Assembly: GCA_029880545.1 (NCBI GenBank)
Contig: JAOUOD010000004.1
Span: 205,712 to 269,711 of the forward strand
DNA: 64,000 nucleotides
Source: Gammaproteobacteria bacterium
Lineage (GTDB): Bacteria; Pseudomonadota; Gammaproteobacteria; Acidiferrobacterales; SZUA-150
Direction of reading: 5' to 3'
The notes below the pieces were generated by a model. That model saw only the letters and a program-made list of their open reading frames with translations, was not told the DNA's origin and searched no databases. Each line of letters opens with the position of its first letter. Within the stretch, counting starts at the first letter, position 1. Below, in pieces: positions 34,371 through 42,877 of this stretch. The translations under genes were made by a program, and so were the position numbers.

Positions 34371-35774
34371 TTAGATTTCGAAGTTGCCTTTCAGCTTCTT
34401 CGGAACCGCGATTCCCTTGACGCGCACATATTGTGGCATGCCATCCTTGAACGGTGGGTAGTCTTCACCCTTGATCAAGGGTTCAAGATAGTTGCGGCAG
34501 GCCTGGGTGATACCGTAGCCATCCTTGCTGATGAAGTTGGTTGGCATCATCTTTTCAACATTGGCTACCTTGTTCAGTGGTGCCATGCCGACTTTCCATT
34601 TGAACGGCTTGTTGGACAGGCGCTCAACAGTAGGCATAACCGAGTTATGGCCCTTGAGCGCAAACTGGACCGCAGCCTTGCCCATGGCGTAGGCCATGTC
34701 CACGTCAGTCTTGGAAGCGATATGGCGGGCGGCGCGTTGCAGGTAGTCGGCAACGGCCCAGTGGTTTTTCAGGCCCAGCTCACGCTGAACCATGCCGGCG
34801 ATAACTGTCGCGGCACCACCCAGCTGTGCATGGCCAAACGCATCTTTCAGGCCGGTATCGGCCAGGAAGCGGCCATCTGGCCAATGTACGCCTTCGGATA
34901 CAACAACAGTACAGTAACCGTGCTTTTTCACCATTTCATCAACGCGGCCGAGGAATTTCTTCTCGTCGAATTCCACTTCCGGGAACAGGATGATGGTCGG
35001 GATCGGGTTATTGGCTGTTGATGCCAGGCCGCCGGCAGCGGCAATCCAGCCGGCATGACGGCCCATTACTTCGACGATAAATACCTTGGTGGACGTCTTG
35101 GCCATGGAGGCAACGTCAAAACTGGCTTCCTGGGTGGAAACGGCAATGTACTTGGCTACCGAGCCAAAACCCGGGCAGTTGTCGGTAATCGGCAGATCGT
35201 TATCAACGGTCTTCGGTACATGAACAGCCTTGATCGGGTAGCCCATGGATTCGGACAGCTGGGATACTTTCAGGCAGGTGTCAGCAGAGTCGCCACCACC
35301 GTTGTAGAAGAAGTAACCGATGTTGTGCGCCTTGAATACTTCGATCAGGCGTTCGTATTCGCGACGGTTTTGTTCCAGGCTCTTGAGCTTGTAACGGCAG
35401 GAACCAAACGCACCTGATGGCGTATGACGCAGGGCGCGGATAGTGGCCGCGGATTCCTTGTTGGTATCGATCAAGTCTTCGGTCAATGCACCAATAATAC
35501 CGTTGCGTCCGGCATAGACATTGGCGATCTTGTTCTTGTGCTTGCGCGCTTCCTCGATAACACCGGCAGCCGAGGCATTGATAACCGCTGTTACGCCGCC
35601 GGACTGGGCATAAAACGCATTTTGTGCCGGCTCACGAAGAATACGTGCACGTGGCGCTTTTTTCTTTACGGCTTTCTTTTGTTTCTTCTTTGAAGCTTTG
35701 CCGGTCAGGGCTTTGCTGGCTGCCTTCTTGGCAGTCTTTTTCTTTGCTGTCTTCTTCTTGGCTTTCTTGGCCAT
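34371..35774 (-). CDS. pfp: Pyrophosphate-dependent 6-phosphofructokinase with Lys-rich N-terminal tail
   Basis: A 467-residue cytoplasmic enzyme that reversibly phosphorylates fructose 6-phosphate using PPi. PPi specificity is readable: NGGGDSADT places aspartate at the E. coli Gly104 position that blocks ATP, and PKTVDNDLP has lysine at the Gly124 position. Substrate motifs include SGGVTAVINAS and EVMGRHAGWIAAAGG. The first 43 residues are an extension absent from ordinary enzymes, made almost only of Lys, Ala, Thr and Ser (AKKAKKKTAKKKTAKKAASK and onwards), resembling the histone-H1-like C-terminal tail of adenylate kinase encoded nearby. Clustering with hppA is known from methanotrophs, where the genes are cotranscribed. 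It can run glycolysis, gluconeogenesis or the ribulose phosphate/Calvin bypass. Confidence 0.93.
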   Translation of the reverse strand: MAKKAKKKTAKKKTAKKAASKALTGKASKKKQKKAVKKKAPRARILREPAQNAFYAQSGGVTAVINASAAGVIEEARKHKNKIANVYAGRNGIIGALTEDLIDTNKESAATIRALRHTPSGAFGSCRYKLKSLEQNRREYERLIEVFKAHNIGYFFYNGGGDSADTCLKVSQLSESMGYPIKAVHVPKTVDNDLPITDNCPGFGSVAKYIAVSTQEASFDVASMAKTSTKVFIVEVMGRHAGWIAAAGGLASTANNPIPTIILFPEVEFDEKKFLGRVDEMVKKHGYCTVVVSEGVHWPDGRFLADTGLKDAFGHAQLGGAATVIAGMVQRELGLKNHWAVADYLQRAARHIASKTDVDMAYAMGKAAVQFALKGHNSVMPTVERLSNKPFKWKVGMAPLNKVANVEKMMPTNFISKDGYGITQACRNYLEPLIKGEDYPPFKDGMPQYVRVKGIAVPKKLKGNFEI

Positions 35775-35830
35775 GATGAATGTCTCCGTGATTGGGTCGT
35801 TAATTGAAAAGGAAAATGGTCTTGCCGGGG

Positions 35831-36193
35831 TTATTTCTTGCCGGCTTGTTCGCGTTCACGCTCTTTGGCTTCGTGATCCGCCTGCACCTGCAACAGCTCA
35901 ACCGTGCAGGTGGTAATATCATCATACTCGGGCTTGCCGGTACCGTATTGCTGGTAGCCACGATAATAAAATTGCGCGCGGTAGCGGCCATCGCCCACCT
36001 TGAAAATAACGAAATTGCTGCCGCGCCCGGACCAGTACACAACCGGTACCTCGGTAAGTTCGCGGTCTGCCGGGCTCATGCGAATTTCGCTGTCACCCAG
36101 TTCCAGCGATATGTCGTCGCCGTAACGTTCTTTTAGCGTTTCCTTGATACCCCAGAGCTCGGTATCGTTGAAATCAGCAATTTTTCCGGTCAT
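35831..36193 (-). CDS. Conserved hypothetical protein upstream of pfp
   Basis: A 120-residue soluble protein starting MTGKIADFNDTELWGIKET. The central part predicts a small alpha/beta fold (VPVVYWSGRGSNFVIFKVGD, RYRAQFYYRGYQQYG) and the end is a charged helix (ADHEAKEREREQAGKK). There is no signal peptide or membrane segment. I do not recognise the family. It is 56 bp upstream of the phosphofructokinase gene on the same strand and probably leads that transcript, so a link to central carbon metabolism is possible from position only. Confidence 0.65.
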   Translation of the reverse strand: MTGKIADFNDTELWGIKETLKERYGDDISLELGDSEIRMSPADRELTEVPVVYWSGRGSNFVIFKVGDGRYRAQFYYRGYQQYGTGKPEYDDITTCTVELLQVQADHEAKEREREQAGKK

Positions 36194-36505
36194 GGAAAGC
36201 CGCTCGTGCCTGTTTGTGAATATTGTCTTGAATTCTGTATTTCGTTTTGACCATCAATCTGGAATCTGTTGGTCGATCCGGATCGATGGCCCGAAAAGGG
36301 CGCTAAGGGTAACGCATTTCGGCGTTTTTGCGTACTGATACCGTCACGATAAAGTATCAATAAGTGGATAGGACAGCTTTATGACTCGCCAAAAGGCGTT
36401 GACGCGGTATCAATCAAAAAGGTAGGTTTACCATGGACTCACACCACCTCAGGAGGTTGGGTGAGAAATTAAAGCGAAACAAGAACTTACAAGTGAGAGT
36501 CTGCC
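36194..36505. other. Divergent intergenic region before adk
   Basis: 312 bp separate the leftward pfp group from rightward adk. It holds an inverted repeat CTGATAC / GTATCAA with a 12-base centre near 36335-36360, a second GTATCAAT near 36409, and an imperfect hairpin near 36437-36464 (CTCACACCACCTC against GAGGTTGGGTGAG). I cannot assign a regulator. Short frames here (from ATG 36381 and ATG 36433) show no family character. Confidence 0.45.
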
Positions 36506-37606
36506 ATGCGAATCGTGCTACTAGGAGCGCCGGGTTCCGGCAAAGGAACACAAGCCAAGCAGCTTGTTGAAAAATACAGTATTCCCCAGATTTCTACTGG
36601 AGATCTGCTGCGTGAGGCGGTGGCAGCGGGTACCGAGTTGGGTAAGCGTGCCAAGGAGGCCATGGATGCGGGTCAGTTGGTATCGGACGAGATTGTTCTG
36701 GGCATGATCCAGGAGCGCCTGGGCCAGCCTGATGCAAAAAGCGGGTTCATCCTGGACGGTTTTCCGCGCAACATTCCCCAGGCGCAATCACTGGATGCCA
36801 TGCTGGCCAGGATGGGTCAGCCGTTACAGTTGTCATTGCTGGTGGATGTGGATTCTGATGTGTTGCTGAAGCGCATCACCGGTCGTCGCAGCTGCGGCTC
36901 TTGCGGCGCCATCTACAATATTCATTTCTCCGCGTCCAAGGATGCCGGCAAATGCGATAAATGCGGCGGCAACCTGGTTCATCGTTCTGATGATAACGAA
37001 GCAACCGTGGCCAATCGTCTGCAGGTTTATGAGCAGCAGACTGCACCGCTGGTTTCCTATTACAAGGCACAGGGCAAGCTACGCACGGTTCAGGGTATTG
37101 GCAGCATTGATGAAATCTTCAGTCGTATGTGCGATGTGATTGAAGCCCAGATTCGTCCGTTGGCCGCAGCCATCAACCGTCCTGCCCCGGCCGCAGCCAA
37201 GCCGGCCCCGGCGGCCAAGGCTGAGACCAAGGCTGCAGCACCGGCTGCCAAGCCGAAAAAGGCTGCGAAGAAAGCGGCCAAAAAGGCAGCCAAGAAAGCT
37301 GCGAAGAAAGCGGCCAAAAAGGCGGTGAAGAAAAAGGTGGCGAAGAAGGCAGCTAAGAAGAAAGCGGCCAAGAAGACAGTGAAGAAAAAAGTCGCCAAGA
37401 AGGTTATGAAAAAGAAAGCGGCGAAGAAGGCTGCAAAGAAAGTGGCAAAGAAGAAGACAGTGAAGAAGAAAAAAGTTGCCAAGAAAGCGGCGAAGAAAAA
37501 GGCAGTGAAAAAGAAAAAGGTGGCGAAGAAGGCAGCCAAGAAAAAGGCAGTGAAGAAGAAAACGGCCAAGAAGAAAAAAGCCGGCAAGAAAAAAGCTCGC
37601 CGTTAA
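36506..37606 (+). CDS. adk: Adenylate kinase with long histone-H1-like C-terminal tail
   Basis: A 366-residue protein. Residues 1 to about 220 are a full adenylate kinase (AMP + ATP to 2 ADP): P-loop GAPGSGKGT, DGFPRN, and a LID with a zinc site, CGSCG followed by CDKCGG. E. coli Adk is 214 residues, so the enzyme itself is complete. From about residue 226 comes a Pro-Ala linker (PAPAAAKPAPAAKAETKAAA), then from about 250 to the end almost only Lys, Ala, Val and Thr in AAKK/KKVAKK-type units, ending KKAGKKKARR. The codons are mixed (AAG/AAA, GCC/GCG/GCT), so this is not a simple DNA microsatellite. Such tails resemble bacterial H1-like proteins and should bind DNA, RNA or polyphosphate. A strong terminator follows. 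Confidence 0.93.
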   Translation: MRIVLLGAPGSGKGTQAKQLVEKYSIPQISTGDLLREAVAAGTELGKRAKEAMDAGQLVSDEIVLGMIQERLGQPDAKSGFILDGFPRNIPQAQSLDAMLARMGQPLQLSLLVDVDSDVLLKRITGRRSCGSCGAIYNIHFSASKDAGKCDKCGGNLVHRSDDNEATVANRLQVYEQQTAPLVSYYKAQGKLRTVQGIGSIDEIFSRMCDVIEAQIRPLAAAINRPAPAAAKPAPAAKAETKAAAPAAKPKKAAKKAAKKAAKKAAKKAAKKAVKKKVAKKAAKKKAAKKTVKKKVAKKVMKKKAAKKAAKKVAKKKTVKKKKVAKKAAKKKAVKKKKVAKKAAKKKAVKKKTAKKKKAGKKKARR

Positions 37607-37618
37607 TCACGGCCAGAC

Positions 37619-37646
37619 AAAAAAGCCCGGGAAACCGGGCTTTTTT
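37619..37646 (+). terminator. Strong rho-independent terminator after adk
   Basis: AAAAAAGCCCGG-GAAA-CCGGGCTTTTTT, a perfect stem with a GNRA-like loop and a six-T tract, 13 bp after the stop codon. Confidence 0.92.
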
Positions 37647-37738
37647 CTTGCCTGGAAGCGTCTGGACATCGACCCTGCCTTTGCTACTACTAGCCATAGA
37701 CGCCGGGATTCAGTAATCTGGCCGCCGATAAATAATAA

Positions 37739-38782
<1,044 letters not shown>

Positions 38783-38978
38783 CTGTCCAAGGTCAATGTT
38801 TGCACCGGGAAGGTGCGGGCAGAAGTTGAGCAAGTTACTGAAATTTAATAATTATAATTGGCCTGATTTTTTTTAAACTTTTTCTTGCATGACTCTTTTG
38901 TATCCGTATACTGCGCGCCAACGAAAGAGTCCAAAAGAAACAGGGTGCTGATAGGCAGCACCGGAAAAGGAGTTAAAC

Positions 38979-39653
38979 ATGCCAAGCTATATGCCGAATC
39001 TCTTCGGCCGTTCCCCCATCCGTCCACTCCAGGAACACATGTCCAAGGTTCACGCATGTGTATCCGAGCTCAATTCTCTCATTGATGCCGTGATCGCCAA
39101 TGACCAGGAAAAGGTCGTCAGTATCCGCAAGGATATTGCCCGGCAGGAGCATGAAGCAGATGAACTGAAGTGGCAGTTGCGCCACCATTTGCCCACCGGA
39201 TTGTTCATGCCGGTAGATCGTCGCGATCTGCTGGAAGTGCTCACCATGCAGGACAAGATCGCCAACCAGGCCAAGGATATTGCAGGTCTGGTAGTGGGTC
39301 GTCGCATGACTCTGCCAGAACCGATGCAAGCCTTGTTCAAAACCTTTGGCGAACGTTCTGTAGACGCAGTTGCCCAGGCGCTGGTCGTTATCAATGAGCT
39401 TGATGAACTGGTAGAAACCGGTTTTCGCGGTGTTGAAGTTGATCGCGTAGAGTCAATGATCAGTACGCTCAATGACATTGAGGGCGAAACCGACAAGTTG
39501 CAGGTTCAATTACGGGATATCCTGTTCGGTCTTGAAGATGATCTTCGCCCGACTGATGTCATGTTTACCTATCGCCTGATTGAAGGTGTTGGCAAGGTCG
39601 CGGATCTGGCCCAGCGTGTAGGCAGTCGCTTGCAGTTGCTGTTGGCACGTTAA
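38979..39653 (+). CDS. DUF47/PhoU-like phosphate transport regulator
   Basis: A 224-residue all-helical soluble protein of the DUF47 family (TIGR00153), related to PhoU. Typical segments are VHACVSELNSLIDAV, ISIRKDIARQEHEADELKWQ-like VSIRKDIARQEHEADE, and a second acidic helical repeat around STLNDIEGETDKLQ. Members of this family bind metal clusters through E/D-x-x-x-D motifs and are encoded next to Pit transporters, as here, where the pit gene begins 17 bp downstream. It probably regulates or gates that transporter. A good ribosome site, AAAAGGAG, precedes the ATG. Confidence 0.88.
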   Translation: MPSYMPNLFGRSPIRPLQEHMSKVHACVSELNSLIDAVIANDQEKVVSIRKDIARQEHEADELKWQLRHHLPTGLFMPVDRRDLLEVLTMQDKIANQAKDIAGLVVGRRMTLPEPMQALFKTFGERSVDAVAQALVVINELDELVETGFRGVEVDRVESMISTLNDIEGETDKLQVQLRDILFGLEDDLRPTDVMFTYRLIEGVGKVADLAQRVGSRLQLLLAR

Positions 39654-39670
39654 CCGGCGGAGACAGAATA

Positions 39671-40933
39671 ATGGATCAATATACTCTTTATATTGCGCTC
39701 GCGGCTGCGTTCGGTTTGTTTATGGCCTGGGGTATCGGCGCCAACGACGTCGCCAATGCAATGGCCACCTCCGTTGGTTCCAAGGCGATCAGTGTTCGCA
39801 CAGCAATCATTCTCGCTGCCATTTTTGAATTCGCCGGTGCCTTCCTGGCGGGCGGTGATGTTACCGGCACGATTCGCAAAGGTATTGTCGACACCAGCCA
39901 TTTCACGGGAAATCCGGAGTTGTTGATATTTGGCATGCTCGCTGCCCTGTTGGCCTCCGGGGTGTGGTTGCTGGTGGCTTCACGCAATGGCTGGCCGGTT
40001 TCCACCACGCACACCATTGTTGGTGCAATAGTCGGTTTCGCTGCTGTAGGCGTTAGCGTCGATGCGGTGCAATGGACCAAGGTGGGCACGATTGTTATGA
40101 GCTGGGTGGTATCGCCGTTGCTGGCCGGTACCATTGCCTTTATCATTTTCCGTTCGATACAGAACCTGATTCTTGATACTGATAGACCCCTGCATAATGC
40201 CCGGAAGTACGGGCCTGGTTATATCTTCCTGGTTACTTTCGTTATTTCCTTGCTCACCATCAAGAAGGGACTGAAACATCTTAAGTTTGAAATCAGTTCG
40301 CTGGATGCGTTTGGGCTGTCCGTATTATTCGGTTTGGTCATATCGATTATTGGCTATTGGCTGATTCACCGGGTTAAGGCTGATCCGGAAGCGGAAAAAC
40401 AGTTCCATTATGCCAGTGTCGAAAAGGTCTTTGCGGTTCTCATGGTGTTTACGGCTTCGTCCATGGCATTCGCGCATGGCTCCAATGACGTGGCCAATGC
40501 GGTCGGTCCCCTGGCGGCGGTAGTTAGTACGGCCAAGGCCATGGCGGCAGGCGTGGCCATTGGCAAGCAGAGTGCGCTGCCCGTCTGGATCTTGCTGTTG
40601 GGCGGTGGCGGTATCGTCCTGGGACTCGCAACCTATGGGTTTCAGGTAATGCGTACGGTCGGGCAGCGAATTACCGAGCTTACGCCTAGTCGCGGATTTT
40701 CTGCCGAGATGGCTGCCGCCAGTACCGTTGTACTTGCCTCGTTCACCGGTTTGCCGGTGTCTACTACCCATACGCTGGTGGGCGCGGTGCTGGGTGTTGG
40801 TTTCGCTCGAGGTATTGCGGCCCTCAACATGCGGGTTGTCGGCAATATCTTCATGTCCTGGGTGGTCACTTTGCCGGCCGGTGCCTTTATGGCCATCATC
40901 TTTTTCTACATGCTCAAGGGCATGTTCGGCTAA
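39671..40933 (+). CDS. pit: Low-affinity inorganic phosphate transporter (Pit family)
   Basis: A 420-residue inner-membrane symporter for metal-phosphate complexes or phosphate with H+/Na+. Two inverted repeats each carry the family motif: GANDVANAMATSVGSKAIS near residue 19 and GSNDVANAVGPLAAV in the second half, together with the paired PVSTTHTIVGAIVG and PVSTTHTLVGAVLG loops. About ten hydrophobic helices are present. It forms an operon with the DUF47 gene upstream. A GC-rich hairpin follows the stop codon. Confidence 0.92.
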   Translation: MDQYTLYIALAAAFGLFMAWGIGANDVANAMATSVGSKAISVRTAIILAAIFEFAGAFLAGGDVTGTIRKGIVDTSHFTGNPELLIFGMLAALLASGVWLLVASRNGWPVSTTHTIVGAIVGFAAVGVSVDAVQWTKVGTIVMSWVVSPLLAGTIAFIIFRSIQNLILDTDRPLHNARKYGPGYIFLVTFVISLLTIKKGLKHLKFEISSLDAFGLSVLFGLVISIIGYWLIHRVKADPEAEKQFHYASVEKVFAVLMVFTASSMAFAHGSNDVANAVGPLAAVVSTAKAMAAGVAIGKQSALPVWILLLGGGGIVLGLATYGFQVMRTVGQRITELTPSRGFSAEMAAASTVVLASFTGLPVSTTHTLVGAVLGVGFARGIAALNMRVVGNIFMSWVVTLPAGAFMAIIFFYMLKGMFG

Positions 40934-40951
40934 CACACCCGTCCCGTACCG

Positions 40952-40979
40952 CTGGCGGCAGGTTTTTTCCTGTCGCCAG
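40952..40979. terminator. Hairpin after the phosphate transporter gene
   Basis: CTGGCGGCAGG and CCTGTCGCCAG pair over 11 positions (one G-T) around a TTTTTT loop, 18 bp after the stop. There is no T tract after the stem, so its terminator role is uncertain. Confidence 0.45.
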
Positions 40980-41043
40980 AACGGCTACACTCCAAGCTTA
41001 CGATTCTTGCGCCTTTAGCCGGCTAGTTGCCGTATGGCGATCG

Positions 41044-41068
41044 GGCGGCGCTCGCTATAATCGCCGCC
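41044..41068. promoter_or_regulatory. TATAAT framed by an inverted repeat before DUF971-ubiE
   Basis: GGCGGCG and CGCCGCC flank CTCGCTATAAT. The TATAAT at 41056-41061 is a consensus -10 and predicts a start near 41068, about 29 bp before the next ATG. No good -35 is present. Confidence 0.45.
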
Positions 41069-41096
41069 TTCGGAATCAAGTTTTTGAGAGGGCATT

Positions 41097-41471
41097 ATGA
41101 CCAAGAGTCATCGACCGACTGATATCAAGCTGCACCAGAAATCACACAAGCTGGAAATTGCCTTCGAAGATGGCAAGCACTTTGAGCTGCCGTGTGAATA
41201 CCTGCGTGTCCATTCTCCGTCTGCCGAGGTGCAGGGTCACGGTCCCGGCCAGGAAATCCTCCAGCTGGGCAAGGAGAACGTCAACATCCAGGGGATAGAA
41301 CCGGTGGGTAACTATGCAATTGCCCTGTTGTTTGATGACGGCCACGATTCCGGCATCTATTCATGGGAAACCCTGTATGATCTTGGCAGCAATTATGACG
41401 AGTACTGGGCCAAATACCTGAATCGACTGGAAGCGGCCGGCCACAAGCGCAAGGACGTCAGTTTTTCCTGA
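41097..41471 (+). CDS. DUF971 protein
   Basis: A 124-residue soluble protein of the DUF971 family (the N-terminal domain of gamma-butyrobetaine hydroxylase, found alone in many proteobacteria). Recognisable are IKLHQKSHKLEIAFEDGKHF, ELPCEYLRVHSPSAEV and GIYSWETLYDLG. Stand-alone DUF971 proteins are often encoded near ubiquinone or iron-sulfur genes and are suspected to act in iron-sulfur cofactor handling, without firm proof. It lies 10 bp before ubiE and almost certainly shares its transcript. Confidence 0.85.
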   Translation: MTKSHRPTDIKLHQKSHKLEIAFEDGKHFELPCEYLRVHSPSAEVQGHGPGQEILQLGKENVNIQGIEPVGNYAIALLFDDGHDSGIYSWETLYDLGSNYDEYWAKYLNRLEAAGHKRKDVSFS

Positions 41472-41481
41472 GGGGTAAATC

Positions 41482-42243
41482 ATGGGTGAATCATCGCAGC
41501 ATAAGACCACGCATTTCGGGTATCGTGACGTGCCTGAATCAGAGAAACAGCGCCTGGTGGGTGACGTGTTTCGATCGGTGGCCAGCAAGTACGATGTGAT
41601 GAACGATCTGATGTCCATGGGTGTCCATCGCCTGTGGAAGCGTTTTGCCATTGACCAGGCCGGTGTGCGACCGGGCATGCGTGTGCTGGATCTTGCCGGC
41701 GGTACCGGTGACCTGGCGGTGCTGATGCACAGGCAAATGAAGGGGAAGGGCGAACTGGTGCTGGCGGATATCAATGATGCCATGCTGGAAGTAGGGCGTG
41801 ATCGCTTGATGGACAAGGGTATTGCCGGCGCTGTTGAGTTTGTCCAGGCCAACGCCGAAGAGTTGCCGTTCCCGTCAGATCGCTTTGATGTTGTCACCAT
41901 GGCCTTTGGCCTGCGCAATGTCACCCACAAGCAGCGTGCACTGGAATCTATTTTCCGCGTACTGAAGCCGGGCGGAAAGCTGCTGGTGCTGGAATTTTCC
42001 AAGCCGGTGGCACCCGGTCTCGACAAGATTTATGACGCCTACTCCTTCTCAATTTTGCCCAAACTGGGCAAGCTGGTTGCCAACGATGAGACAAGTTACC
42101 GTTACCTGGCCGAGTCTATTCGCAAGCATCCAGACCAGGAAACGCTCAAGGAAATGATGAGCCGCGCCGGGTTTGGTCGTGTCGACTACTTTAACCTGAC
42201 AGGCGGCATTGTCGCCCTGCACAAGGCCTGGAAGATCCAGTAA
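41482..42243 (+). CDS. ubiE: Ubiquinone/menaquinone C-methyltransferase
   Basis: A SAM-dependent methyltransferase of 253 residues that methylates the quinone ring carbon in ubiquinone and, where present, menaquinone synthesis. The beginning [20 protein letters not shown] and [20 protein letters not shown] are diagnostic. The SAM motif is [12 protein letters not shown] and the later [15 protein letters not shown] and [14 protein letters not shown] are family signatures. It starts at ATG after GAGGGGTAAATC and is followed after 4 bp by ubiJ. Confidence 0.96.
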   Translation: MGESSQHKTTHFGYRDVPESEKQRLVGDVFRSVASKYDVMNDLMSMGVHRLWKRFAIDQAGVRPGMRVLDLAGGTGDLAVLMHRQMKGKGELVLADINDAMLEVGRDRLMDKGIAGAVEFVQANAEELPFPSDRFDVVTMAFGLRNVTHKQRALESIFRVLKPGGKLLVLEFSKPVAPGLDKIYDAYSFSILPKLGKLVANDETSYRYLAESIRKHPDQETLKEMMSRAGFGRVDYFNLTGGIVALHKAWKIQ

Positions 42244-42247
42244 ACCC

Positions 42248-42877
42248 ATGACTGAATCGCGTACGCCACCGCCGGTTATCACCTGGCTTGCCGAAGAAAT
42301 GGTAAATCGCGTACTGCGCATGGACCCGCGCGCGCTGAACCAGCTTGCCGCGCTGGATGGCAAGGTGATCGCGGTCCAGTACCGCGATGAACATGGTAAT
42401 GAGCTGACGCGATATATCCTCCCCTTTGGCGGCGGCTTGCGCATTCGTCGTGAATACGACGGTCGTGCAGATGTCACCATCGGCGGCAACCTGCCGGTCT
42501 ACGTGCAAATGCTGTTCAAGGACGCCCTGCCGCAATCCATTGTCAATGCTGATATGCAGATTCGCGGTGACATCGACCTGGGCCAGAAATTCAAAAAAAT
42601 ACTCGAAGCGGTTGAGCCGGATTTCGAGGAAGCGCTGTCCCGCCACATTGGCGATATGGCTGCGCATCGGGTAGGTCGATTGCTGCGTGGCTGGCAGGAT
42701 TTCAAATCCAGGGCAGGCAGAAAATTCGAACAGGACTTTGCCGACTACGCCCAGGAAGAGGCACGGCTGACACCTTTCAGGCACGAGGTCGACGGATTTC
42801 TTGAGGCCGTGGACGATATGCGTGACCGGGTTGATCGACTCGAACGACGCCTGCGTGCAATGAAAGGAACCACGTGA
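42248..42877 (+). CDS. ubiJ: Ubiquinone biosynthesis accessory factor (SCP2 domain)
   Basis: UbiJ is a lipid-binding accessory protein that, with UbiK, organises the soluble complex carrying out the late ubiquinone steps. The 209-residue protein has an N-terminal SCP2-like sterol-carrier fold (ALDGKVIAVQYRDEHGNELT, DVTIGGNLPVYVQMLFKDAL) and a C-terminal coiled-coil helix (FLEAVDDMRDRVDRLERRLR), the standard UbiJ layout. The ATG 4 bp after ubiE is chosen; a longer frame overlaps ubiE. The stop codon overlaps the ubiB GTG by 4 bp. Confidence 0.92.
   Translation: MTESRTPPPVITWLAEEMVNRVLRMDPRALNQLAALDGKVIAVQYRDEHGNELTRYILPFGGGLRIRREYDGRADVTIGGNLPVYVQMLFKDALPQSIVNADMQIRGDIDLGQKFKKILEAVEPDFEEALSRHIGDMAAHRVGRLLRGWQDFKSRAGRKFEQDFADYAQEEARLTPFRHEVDGFLEAVDDMRDRVDRLERRLRAMKGTT

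Noticed and set aside
34179-35021. 280-codon plus-strand frame overlapping the small protein gene and pfp
   Set aside because: It spans two convincing minus-strand genes and the spacer between them and resembles no protein family.
37240-37600. Lys/Ala-coding region of adk as a simple DNA satellite or assembly artefact
   Set aside because: Codons are mixed, units are irregular, the frame is kept to a stop codon and a terminator follows immediately, so I treat it as genuine coding sequence.
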